Shown here piece by piece: positions 11,498-23,900 of a DNA stretch of 64,000 bases (position 1 is its first letter; each line of letters starts with the position of its first letter). The DNA lies in the NCBI GenBank assembly GCA_037693485.1, contig CM075351.1:66118001-66182000 (forward strand), read 5' to 3'. Source of the DNA: Kitagawia praeruptora (Eukaryota; Streptophyta; Magnoliopsida; Apiales; Apiaceae). Below the pieces are notes generated by a model. It was not told where the DNA came from and searched no databases. It worked only from the letters and a program-made list of their open reading frames with translations. A program made the position numbers and the translations under genes.

Positions 11498-11815
11498 TTA
11501 GCGCCGTTTAGTGTCGTTTTATGCCGTTTAACACCGTTTAAACGTCGTTTAAGGCTGATTAGCATTGTTTAGTGCCGTTTTATGCCGTTTAACGTCGTTT
11601 AACACCGTTTAAACGTCGTTTAAGGCTGTTTAGTGCCGTTTTATGCCGTTTAACGTCGTTTAACACCGTTTAAACGTCGTTTAAGGCTGTTTAGCATCGT
11701 TTAGCACCGTTTAGTGCCGTTTTATGCCGTTTTATGCCGTTTAACGTCGTTTAACATTGTTTAAGCATCGTTTGAGGCTGATTAGCGCCGTTTAGTGTCG
11801 TTTATGGTCGTTGTA
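11498..11815. repeat. Minisatellite of gccgttta units with about 61-bp higher-order period
   Basis: The basic unit of 8-11 bp (gccgttta, cgtcgttta, accgttta) is arranged in larger blocks of about 61 bp running from ttaaggctg through ccgttttatgccg to accgtttaaacgtcg. The palindrome cgtttaaacg recurs. Minisatellites in the 3' region are common in Tat/Ogre elements (family knowledge). Confidence 0.85.
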
Positions 11816-11962
11816 AATGCGTCGGTCGCTCCACGCTTTACATTAAGACAATATTGTTAAAAATGCTTGCATATGAGCAATAAACCCTGACCCGAGTCTC
11901 GAATAAGGCCGTTAAAACTTCAAGGAAAACCTGATCAGTTTTCCTAGAAGTTGGGGGGCAAA

Positions 11963-12483
11963 TGATATGGGTTAAAAATAAGCCCTAAGGAAACATTTAA
12001 TGTGGCATTAATTAGACCCAATGTGGTCAAAATGTGGGGCCCCTTATATGGGCCCAAACCCTATTTATAATATTAATTTCGTAATTAATATTAAGGGTAG
12101 TAACCAGCTTAGCGATAAGAGTCAGATAAGGATATTACTCCCGCCTAACTTAGCCTCCAAGGCACCTACTTCAACAAGGAAACTGATTCCTACAAGGAAG
12201 GAGTCTAGAACCTTCCTCAAGGCGATGACTTGCCCACCAAGTCACCTAATTCTACCACGATTCTAGGGCTTCTCAGCCTATATAAAGGGTCTGACCCCTC
12301 ATCCTCAGAACTACATTTTTTGGCTTGATCTTTGATATACATCAAAGTACGTAGGCATCTTGTGAAGGCTGATTCAGCCACGAGCACGAGAGCATCCATT
12401 AAAGCACGAAGCTCACGCACCCTAGCATTAAATACGAGCAAACCCTAGCCGCAATCTAATAACCTAGTTTTTATTCCACAACA
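11963..12483 (+). repeat. 3' LTR of the Tat gypsy element
   Basis: It starts TGATATGGGTTAAAAATAAG directly after the purine tract ttggggggcaaa and ends near ttattccacaaca. A TATA box tatataaag lies at 12279-12287. Because the 5' LTR is outside the window, exact ends and target duplication cannot be confirmed. Confidence 0.7.
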
Positions 12484-12658
12484 GTAATGAAAAAAATTTT
12501 AGTTAGATGAAATATAAAAAAAGATTTTATATGTAATTAAGTAAGGATAAATAAGTAAAATCAACAGGTACCGACCAACCAAACTTTTAATGTTTCAGCT
12601 TTTATGTAATAGTATAGATTTTTGAGTTTTTTTTAAGGAATTTTTTATATTTAATTAA

Positions 12659-13073
12659 GAGTAATTTACCTTTTGTATACCTTTGGTTTTGAGATTTTGC
12701 ACTTAGGATTTAATAGTTTTTGAATCAACACTTTGCATCCCATAACTTTAATATCCGCTAATTTCCATCAAAATTGATCGTTAATGTTAGTCAACGACCT
12801 TATTTGCAGGGGTATTTTAATCATTTACTTGTATAAATATTTTTTATAAAGTAAAATAAAATAAAATAAACATAAAATTTTGTAAATTTATATTTGTAAA
12901 TTTAACATATTTACATATGTCATTACTAGTATTTTTAAACAGATCCAATATAATTTTTTATGTTTTAAAAATTTTAAATTCAATTATAATAAATTATAAT
13001 TAATATACCTTCATAAAAAAATGAACTACTTATATTTCTCGAAAATAAAATATTTTATTTTATTTTGTTTTAC

Positions 13074-13113
<40 letters not shown>

Positions 13114-13417
13114 CTAAATAAATTTTACAAATTATATTTTAATCATATAAAAGAGGAACATTTTAAAAAAAAAACAATATTGGAAAACTTATTTTAAACT
13201 TGTTGTATTTTTGAAAATAAAAATACGTTCTATCTAATAATTGAAATGCCCTTTTGTTGACTAACGTTAACGGTCAACGTTAACGAAAATTCGTTAAAGA
13301 GATGTATAATATAACGGGCTACGAAAATAAACAAGGGAATTGAAGTATTGATTTACAAAGTATGAAACCTAAACTGTAATTTTTTAAAAGTACGGGAATT
13401 CAAAGTGTAAATTTCTC
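12659..13417. mobile_element. Inverted-repeat element, probable MULE-type MITE
   Basis: The left arm (gagtaatttaccttttgta ... gttagtcaacgacc) and the right arm read in reverse complement (gagaaatttacactttgaa ... gttagtcaacaaaag) are degenerate copies of each other over about 150 bp. A (TA)n run lies at about 13079-13110 in the A+T-rich core. There is no coding capacity. The flanks share only ttaat, so the target duplication is unclear. Confidence 0.55.
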
Positions 13418-14991
13418 GTTAATCTTCGACTATTCTCCTGAACCAAATCGTCCCATGCATATTTTTTTTCCCAGCTTTACCTGTCAAGCTCAGCCAAATC
13501 AATCAATCAAAACTTGGTGTTGTCAAGTTATGGATTACAAATCACGTAAGTATATGTATAAAATGTGTACACTCCTCTTCCTCTACATGCATACCTTACA
13601 AAAGAACCATACCCATGCTATACAACAGTTTCTAGTACAACTGTTTATGCAAAAAAATCTACTTCTAGCAGTAACATATACGGAGTACTACAAAACGATA
13701 CAGGAAGAATAATTGGCACTCATTTGCAATATGTTCGTATGTAATCATTGTTCGAACAAGGTAAAAATTGTTGTTAATCATATGAAATGATGTGTTCTAG
13801 AAATACTGTTATCTTTGTGACGAGACAGTTTTGTAATTTTGGTACTTGACGAATTTATATAACCATTTCGAGAGTTCAATTCTCACTCCCTCAAAATATA
13901 TACAATGAATATTACGGTAATATAATTTTATAAAAAAAAATTCACTTTTTGCAATATGTATTGACAATTGAAATTTTAACAACGGAATTCTAGAAAGATT
14001 ATAGCCGAATAGGTAACATAACGATGTAAAATATTGGCAACTCTCTTAATTCTGGTCGACTAGTCTATGCATTAAGGATTGAAACGAGATGTTGAGAGTT
14101 CGAATTCTAATTATATACGATTCGATGAATATCCACGGTAGATGCACCATGGGGGTGGGTTCGTGGTTGTGGGGTGGTACACGCTAATTTCACTAGAACA
14201 AGAGATTTTTATGCGAAACTGCTCCCTAACCATACGTTAGAATTTCCAGGGTAACCCACCATGCACTTCCCGGACAGCGACCTTCCCTGTATCATCTTCG
14301 AAATTATTGTCTCAAAGACTCAAAACAGTATTATTTCCTATTTTTATATTGGCCTTGTTTATTTTCACACCTATGATTTCCATGTATTATTCTTCTTTGA
14401 CGTCCTCAACAGCAAATGTAGCTTTACTGTCTGATTCAAAAAGGAATAGTCTACCTTATTCTTCCATAAATCAAATGCCTCACTTGTTATTTTCGATTAT
14501 AGATAGATAGATGGTCTATTTAATCCAAATCAAACGATGTAAGAGGATGCGAATTGTAAATTAATAATTATGTACAGTTTCTTTAGACTAGTGATTCCTT
14601 TTACAAGAAAAAGAAATTACATTCACCTGCATAACAGATTCATTCAAATGCACTGAATAAAACATTAATATAATTAATATAATTGATCAAATTTTGACTA
14701 ACATTTACGCATAATTCTTTTATTATTTGCTTTAGTGGAATTTACAAAAAGAGACAAGTAAAGGTAGGGGAAAAAAAACAAAGAGAATAAATAAAATTAC
14801 AATGAACATGTCTCTGTCTTCAACTCTCGTAATATGATATTCTCATGGCTCAAAAGTAGCCTTATGCATCACTATCCTTTTCCATTTGTTCATCAAATCT
14901 CCAACACCACAACTCCATTTTCATTACACATATACATATTACTTGTAAAACCTAAGATATAATTCACTTTCAACATCTCTTGTATCAAAGC
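13418..14991. other. KNOX upstream region, no gene seen
   Basis: A+T-rich spacer and presumptive promoter and 5' UTR of the KNOX gene. Short open frames (around 13455-13712 and 14307-14510) resemble nothing I know and lack coding character. The tract gagttcgaattctaat near 14100 resembles a tRNA B box but has no convincing partner. Confidence 0.5.
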
Positions 14992-17900
14992 ATGGATGGA
15001 ATGCACGGTCATAATTCAACGGAGTCTGATTACATGATGATTCCTGAAAATCCGATGATGATGATATCACCGGAATACGAGAGGTTTCCGGTATACGGAT
15101 CGGATGAGCTGATGTCAGCTGCTTCGGCTATATCCGAAGCAGCTTCGGCCACTGCGGAGCTTAGAAGAACAAGCCGCCGTGATCATCTTAACAATTATCA
15201 TAATAATTGTAGTAGTAATCCTGGTCAGCCACCTAGCTTAGTTAAAGCTAAGATTGCTTCTCATCCTTATTATCCTAGATTGCTCCAAGCTTACATCGAT
15301 TGTCAAAAGGTCTCTTTCTTATTCGATATTATTCATTTAACAAGGTTATTCATTTATCGACAAGTGTCTCAATTGTGAGACAACTTTCTTTTCGCATTTG
15401 AACCAAAGCCTACACGTAGGTTAAGTTTATCCATGTTTCCATGGGTTTGTACAGGTCGGGGCACCGCCGGAAATAGCGTGTTTGTTGGATGAAATACAAC
15501 GAGAAAATGATGGTTACGATAAAATTGATTCCGTATCTACTTGCGTTGGAGCCGATCCGGAGCTCGATGAATTCATGGTTTCTTTCACCAATTAACCTCT
15601 AATATATACTAATCTTTTTGGTTAATGAATTTTCGACATAGTATTTTATTTAATTGTTTTTGATTTTGTCCTCTAATTAGGAAACTTATTGTAATATATT
15701 GGTTAAGTACAAGTCGGATTTATCAAGGCCTTTTGATGAAGCAACAAGCTTCCTGAGTAAGATTGAAGCACAACTCGGTGATCTCTGCAAAGGTTAGTTA
15801 TCCTGTTTCGAAACTTTTTAGCTTCCGTTCCTTTTTAATTTTTTTTCAACTTGTGCTTGTTTACTACTGGCACTGCTATAATTTTTTTTTTTCAATTACA
15901 TGAAATTTCTATCTTCGCTTTTCTTTTTTTTTTTTTGATTATTTGTGCATTGTTTACGGTAGAACAAAGAACAAAAAGGTCGGAAGGTGTTTGTTGATTG
16001 TTCTTCTGTTGCATTTTATTTGCACAATAGAACATGAATTTCTGGATCCAGTGCTAATTGGTATTATTTGATAGACACGAGATAGCGGGTTTGTTAGGAT
16101 TATTATTTGATCTTTCATGCGCTATATAGCGCACATGAGAGCGAACATGCTTAGTTAATGGTAAGCACTGTTGATGTCTATCTTTAAAATCAACTACCGA
16201 CTCTCCATCTTAATCATATGTTTCTAGTTAGAACGAAATTCGTTTCACATTAAAATTTATCCACCCAAGTGATGCATGTAACAGTGTTGAACCTAGCTAC
16301 TACAGAAACCCTAGAACTGAATGGGACCTATTTGATCATTTCTAGGTTGCATTTTTACACAATTTGGCAGTGATACATGTTTTCTCTTTGTTTGTAAGCA
16401 ACAACCTTAAGCAAGTCATGAGAGTCTGCAGCTTAATAATGGACCTTGAAATAGTAGTATACTAGTAGTACAATATCTTGGTCTAGGTTTACTCTCATCT
16501 TCTACTGACAAACATAGTGCCTCAGCCTAGCTATATACTCATATTACTAGTAGTATCTCTTTCTTCTCTATCTTGCACTTTCTTTGGTTCATGGGAGAAC
16601 CAAACTTGGAAGCAAACCCCTCTCTTTATGATTAGACATTTCACAGTGATGAATAGTTGTAATTTTGTAAATCATATTATTTTATTTTTAAAAAGAACAT
16701 TGAGGCTATAATTCATGATATTTCCCATAAAATTAATCAGACAAACAATCATGGTTACAGTTGTTGCTCTTTTAGATACTGCACCTCATTGGCTCCTTGT
16801 CATCTACTATAATTTTAAGAGAATTCGATTTACACATCCATGTCTTCTTGATCCATAAAATCAGACTATTTCTACCTTGGTTTATTGGTATTTCAGTACT
16901 ATTTCTTCTATGTATAGTACTTAGTAATTGTCCACTCTTATTTCGGAAATGCAATGGCAGTCGTTTATAGATTAGTCGATATCAATTATTAAATTGAAAT
17001 TTACAAAAATTTATATAAATGTATGAGTTATGGGAGCAACAGATTGTGCCACAAGTCCTTTGGTTTTTGTTAACCTATTAACTTTGTTTGTTAACCAAAT
17101 GCTAAGTGTCCTTTTATCTAAGCCAAAAATGCAAGATTTTGATGTTTGTGATTAAATTATGGTTTATGTCGATCAAATAATCACTCTAATTAGGGAACAT
17201 TTAAAAAGATGTTAACCAAAGGTGATTAATTCCTTTCGTCCATATTCGTCCCTGCTGGGTGCTGATCTTATAACTAGATGGCAAAATGGCATAACAAGTT
17301 AACGATTCATTAACAACGAAGATCTTAATAGTGAGGTCCAACTAGATATCTGCTCTTCTACAGACAAAGATAAGGTAAAATAAATAGATAATGAAATTTC
17401 TTCTTTTCCCAAGAAAGACTAATCAATTTTGGATGGCTCTTGTGTGAGTTTTGGGTTCAGCTGGTAATAGCGTGAATCGTGATCCACAATTAATTTCACA
17501 TGAACTTACCTCACTAAACTTCCGAAGACAAAGAATCAAGACTAAAAATTGCTTTACAAAAAAAAAAAAAATCAAGGCCAAAAATTAAAAAACACTGTGA
17601 GGAATGGGGGAGTAGGCTGAACCGACCTCATAAAATAAGCCTATTTACTCTTTCAGCTCCACTAACTATTTTGAAAATTAAAGTATAAATTCGTATAACT
17701 ATGCATTTTAATTAGTATTGGGTTTCTTAATTAGGATTTTGGTTCTGCCACCAGAAAGACATGAACATATAATATACTTTAAGGAAAAAATGTAAGTGAT
17801 CAATGTACAAAAGAAAAAAATTTCTTAGTTGTATATGAGATCTCTCTTTTGCCTTCTTCAACATAATCTAAAAATGTTACCGCTCATGTACAGTAGATCA

Positions 17901-20900
17901 AATTCTATTTTATGAAGAAGGGATTGATAATCGTTTGTCGGTATCATTTTCTTAATCATGCTTTGTTAGTCTTCTTAAGACTGTCTTCAAATTCTATTTT
18001 ATGAAGAAGGGATTGATATTCGTTTGTCAATATCATTTTCTTAATCATGCTCTGTTAGGTTTGCTAAGCAGGTCTTAACTCCACGATATTGTCTGTTTTG
18101 GACCGAATTCGCACGGATTTTTTTTGGGTAATTCCAAAAGGTTTCATACTAAAAGATTTAACTAGCTACTTATAAATTAGCTATCTGCCCCTCTCACAAA
18201 CGATGTCCCTTCACACATCGGACTCGATACCTGCCGAATCTGCCTCCTTTTGGATCTGGCTCCCCCGCACGGATTTATTTTCGAATAACTCCAAAAGATC
18301 TCATATTAATAAAGTTAACTAGCTGCTTATAAATTAGTTATCTACCCCTCTCACAAATGATGTGGGACAATTACCAACATATATATTCTGGTAAGTTCCA
18401 GCGGTAATCAAGTTACCGATCGAATACTTTATGATTCTTCCGCATCTCAGGACCAATTGACAAAGATGGTCTTGTTATAATTCGATACTTATGTGATTGT
18501 AATTATGTCTGCATACTCGATAGAATATTAAGTATTCCGACTTACACTGCTGGTGGAGTTTATATTGTGGAGAACAGCAGATGAAAAGAAGTAAAATAAC
18601 ATTATTTATTTTACATGCAGTTGGTGCTTCTGAATTTGTTATAAGAAAAAGTGAGGGAAGCAAATTTTACTTCTTTGCATCCCATTATTTACACTCCTAA
18701 AGTATGCATAAAATATGGCAATTTAAATAAGGATATGTTCTGCCAGTCAAAGTTATCTCAACTTTGTAGATACTTACCTAGAGGAATATCAATTCTATAA
18801 TCAGAAAAAACTGACTGTATACCATTATACCAAAATTCAAAATTATCTTTAGGCAACACACTTTGGCATAAGAATCTCACATCTGTAGTCACGTGAAAGT
18901 GTTATGATCACAGGGGCTTTGCCACGAGCTTCTGAATTTGTTATAACAAAGCTGTTTTCCTTTGTTCTAATCTATCTTTTCATGCTAAAGTTTCACACAA
19001 ATGAGATCTGATTTTCAACTTTCTTAGGTTTGTTTATATAGTTTCAAATTGAATCCCAAGTCATTATATTCTATGCATCTTTGTCAGGCTATAAGAGCTG
19101 TAACTGTTTCCATTACTAATGAAATGGAATCATAAAGCTCGAAAAGTAATATTTTTAAAATCTAATTAGTTGTGATTATGATTCTCGGTTAGGGGCGGGC
19201 TGGCAACTATAGTTAATTTTTCTTAGAAGTACAAATAAACTTTTCAACGTGTTGCATGTAATCTCTCTGATGGCCTCGTGTGCTTTATTTTATTTGCAAT
19301 ATTTTTTTATGGCTTCCTAACAAGAATATTCATAGACAAGATGGCAGATATCCAGTTGGGTTTGTAGTGAGAATTTTATCATGTGGGATGAGTGAAAATT
19401 AATATTGTTCATGAAGTTGGCTCGGCTGGCTAAATACTGTTTTTGTGAAACCTCTGATTTATTCTCTCTAGCTGTAGCCTGTCCCAGTTATGCAATTCAT
19501 TCATTTTCCAATCGTTTGATGCGCATTCTCTATACCCGGCATTCGTTTTCGTGCAATTCTTTTGTTTTTTATTCCTCTATCTTTGATGTATTGGTATGCT
19601 ATATTTGATCTGTTTTTTTAATAGTTCATATAGGCCGTACAGTGACATGCTTACACGCTTAGTTTTCATTGTTTTAGCTACTTGTTCACGAGGTCTTTTA
19701 CCTAGTGACAATCTAGTGCAACTGCTGAGGGTAGGGCTAAGGGTAGTGCTAACGATGGCGGAACCAGAATTTCGATATTTCGAGATATTTGGAACTATAT
19801 ACCGTTAATTTTTGTAACTTAGCCATGATTCAAAATCATTATTAATTTATATTGATATGCAACTGAAAAGATGACTTACAAAACAAACTCTCAATTGATT
19901 TAATTGGGATTGTAATCTAGGCTATTGATATGCAACTGAAAAGATGACTTACAAAACAAACTCTCAATTGATTTAATTGGGATTGTAATCTAGGCTGACG
20001 TTCGTTGGTTCTGACTACTAATGAAATCCTCGCTACAGAAATCATAAAAAAAAAAAATTGTAGAACCCAACCTCTCGATACTTTCTTCTCCTTGCAAGTT
20101 ACAACAAATAAACGAATGTCAAGTACATGATTAAAGAACGCCATGCAAGTACATGCATATATGGTCTAATGTATAGAGAAAAAACTTGCAAAACTCTGAA
20201 GCTAATGTTTCGAAAATATATACCAAGAAACAAGTTCCCCAAGAAATAACAGTACCTATACAAATGTACATAATTTAGCCGTACAAGAAAATATATGCAT
20301 AATTTTACTAATAGTAATTGCATGTCCTGCAATAATTCAAGGGATATGATAGGGCCCCGAAGATAAGGGTTTTGGGATGGTATGTGTGCGCAGTGCGCTC
20401 GTGTGTGTGATCCAGAAAAAGAAACAGTAGTGTAATTTATATATATATACCATAGCTAGGGCCATTGGAGAGAGCAGAAGGATATGATAGGGCCGGGGGG
20501 AAGGGCTTTTTGTGATCGGAGAAAGGCCCCGGATAGAACGGGTGGTGACATTCACATGGACTCCCGCATTTTGCGCTGCGTATTTCTCTGCCTTTTGTGT
20601 ATGTAGCCATTAAATACTTAACTTTCTCACACACACTTACACACACTAGTTGTGTATGTATCACTATCTGGATCACATATATGCAGACACTGTTAGTAAT
20701 GGCTGTCAATTCCATTTAGACTTATTGTCTAGTCGTTGGGCTTCTTTTTCTGCCTTCTATTAAACGTCTGTCGTCTCCTCTCTTGACCCATTTCCCCCAC
20801 CACTTTATTGCTTTGGCCCCCGCCATATTTATCTAGGGTTTTCCGTATCAACATAAATACATGTTTTTACTTTTTTATAATTAATAATTTGAATATTTAT

Positions 20901-23900
20901 TCTAACAAATCTAGCAAATAAAGCAGAAAACGGGAATACGGGTTTGTTTGGTTTTTAATCTTGAAAATCGATTGGTGATTTATATATTATCAGATCAATT
21001 TAATTCTAATTTACATAAATTAGCTGATAACTTGTGCAAAGGATGAGGAGTTAAAATTAAAATATTAATTAATATATGAGAAAAATGGGCATGAGGTTGT
21101 CCTCAGGGTCCACTCCTAAGGTTATAACATATTTCTATTTATAAAGTAAGGGTCCTGCAGGGGCATTTTTGTAATTATAATTTTTTTCACAGTAATTTAC
21201 ATAAATACCCTCTCATTTGTATTGTAATTGTTTTAACCTCAGGGTACTTTCGTGAGGTTATCCTCAGGCACTTGAAACCCTTAATATATTAATAATAGAG
21301 AAAAAGGTTCCTGAGATTGACCTCAGGAAACTTTTCCTGAGATACCTACAAAATATATTTTAAATTTGCTTGGGCCCGCAGGGCTAATTAAAAATTTCTG
21401 ATTTTACAAAAATGCCCCCCCATATTTTATAAGAATTTAGGCATAGGATCTCTGGTAAGTCCCTGAGGTCTCAGGAACATTATACTCTTAATAATATTAA
21501 CGAAAATCAATATAATTAATAAAGATAATTTAAATGTATTTTTAGATAATTGAATGATAAAATTATTTAATTAATAAATGTTATTTCATTATGTAGTTAT
21601 GGGGTATGGAGCCAGAAATGAAGTTCAGAAAATCTAGTATTTAATGATAATTAAATTTGATAATTTGGTATTTGGTATTATTGTACGTCATTTAAATATA
21701 ATTTTTTATATTAATAAGGAGTATATGAGATAAATGACGAAGTTAAATTATAAATCTTATTCGTGAAAGCATGTATGTCACATTCTTGCTTAGACTTTAT
21801 TGTTTATATTCTTGTTTAATCTTTACATTAAAAAATATATATATTTTTAAGATACAAAGTTCATGTTCTTAAAATGCAACATTGAATTAAAATATGACAT
21901 GTAAACCAACGGATCTAGAGTATTTAGGATTGCACAACATTTTGGTCTGGATAGATAAATTGAATCGGGTTTATCGATCCACAATCCAGGCCGGACCATG
22001 TATAGCCGATCCGATCTCCGTTTGCAAAATCAAAAAAATTAGATCTTCGGTCCGATCCGATTCAAAATCTAAAAAAACCCGAACTGGGTGTATTTAGTTA
22101 TTTTTATATTATTTTACTTCTTAAAATATCTAATATAAAGATTAAATATTTAAATACATCATAATTTGATAAGCCTAGTAAAAATTAAATTAATGAAATA
22201 GTAGCGATCAATATTACAATCTAAATGATTAAATGTCATACTATATATGACAAATACTTGACACTCACATATTTAGAAATTACGACTACTTCACAAAAAA
22301 AAAAAGATATGAACTTCTTTTTAAAACTTTTATTAACTTACATAGTAATTTATTTATTTTATGTATTTAAACTTTTAAAAAAATAAATATTAAATTATGA
22401 AAAAATATTTTTTATATAGAAATTAACTAACCGGTCCATACCGGTCTGGTCCGAATTTTTTCGGTCCGGTCCGGTCCGGTCCTATACCGATTATAATAGA
22501 TCCGGTCCTCGGTCCAAGAAATTGGAAAAATTCGGTTTTTAATCCGATCCGGTTCAGTTTTGGATCTACCCTATTAACCAATGTAACAATAAACTTAAAA
22601 ATTATTATCGAAATCAATAATAATAAACAAAATATGAGTTTGCATCTTTGATTTGATAAATCAGTTTTTTTTTTTGAAAAAAACAATCATAATACTGCAT
22701 TTTATTTCATTTTACTAAAATTAACAAAAACAAAACGAATTCAACCTAAAATTTGTTGGTAACTGCGCGTGGCAGGCCATGCCGGTGGTAGTGGAAACTG
22801 GAAAGTGTGTGTCTGTGTAGTTATCTCGCACTGCTACTCTGATGGGCCGTACCCTGTGGCCTGTACCAATACTGAGTAGTCTGTCACGGGGAGGTATGGC
22901 CCAAGTCTTTGGCCTTCAGAATATTCGCACACAAATCTAGAGTCTGTCAACCAAACATGTACCAGGTACTCCACCACCAACATTAGTTTTAAATTACCAT
23001 TGAATTATACTCCGTAATTGTTATTTTTATGCTTTTTAAGACTTCTTAAAATTTGTAATCTAAAAATATTAAAATTTTATTTTTCTAAAAGATGTTTCAA
23101 ATATTTAAATAGTTTTTGATATTTTTATAGGTTTTTCTCAACTCCAACGTGTTACTGTCTAGTCTCTAGGCTCACACTAATCCTTATGATCTTTTGTTAT
23201 AATTTTCTTGAATATATTTATGAACTAAAGTTTATTTTGATTTAAATTAAATGCAAACTAGTAGTCCCTTGGACTCTTGGAGGCTGGAGCCAACACATTG
23301 GACTCCATATTATCAGCCTATTATGTACTCCCTCCGGTCCATTATATAAGGCATTTGACTTTTCTGCACGTAACTTTAGGTGCTTTGACTACATAGCTAA
23401 AATAATTATTTTTTAATTTTTCTTTTTTTGAATAAAAATATAATATTTTAATTTTTATTTAGAAAAAGAAATTTTAAAAAATAATAATTTTAACTATGTA
23501 TTCAAAGCACCTAAAGTTACGTGCAGAAAAGTCAAATGCCTTATATAATGGACCGGAGGGAGTAATTATTACTTATTACTAAGGGCCCGTTTGGGAAATA
23601 TTATTTTTCAAAAATAAGTTACTTATCCTGGAAAAAAGTTAGGAAATATGTATTTTTTTTTTAAATAAGTAACTTATTTTTGCAAGATAACGAATATTAA
23701 ACTCCTAATACACATTTTTCTCTAAGAAAAAATATGTAAATACGAAATTTTTTACAAAATAAGTAACTTATAAGTTGATTAGTAAATTTGCCAAACACCC
23801 CCTAATTATGTTTATTCTGAGCTTAAAATCAGATGACTACTCTCTTGCTAGTTCACTTGTGAAGGCTGGGTGATTTGGACCCCAAGTAGAACTGTAGAAG

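Larger units (their letters stand above)
1..12483 (+). mobile_element. Tat-lineage Ty3/gypsy retrotransposon, 3' part, with nested copia
   Basis: This is the 3' portion of a large Ty3/gypsy element; its 5' LTR, gag, protease and most of RT lie left of the window. The order is RT/RNase H end, a second (archaeal-type) RNase H, integrase, a long 3' region with an antisense ORF and minisatellites, a PPT (gttggggggcaaa near 11950-11962) and the 3' LTR 11963-12483. Dual RNase H and an antisense ORF between integrase and the 3' LTR are typical of the Tat/Ogre/Retand group; that is family knowledge, and the order is what I see. The integrase is interrupted by a copia element at 1282-7487. Frameshifts and stops show it is dead. 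Confidence 0.85.

Noticed and set aside
14040..14115. Possible SINE (gagagttcgaattctaat) upstream of the KNOX gene
   Set aside because: Only a B-box-like word is present; no acceptable A box at tRNA spacing.
21940..22580. ccggtccggtccggtcc-rich block as a possible MITE or regulatory array
   Set aside because: The CGGTCC words are clear, but I could not define termini or a target duplication, so it is mentioned only within the intron entry.
16517..22686. Small open frames within the KNOX third intron
   Set aside because: Short, without domains, inside a clearly spliced intron; no evidence for nested genes.
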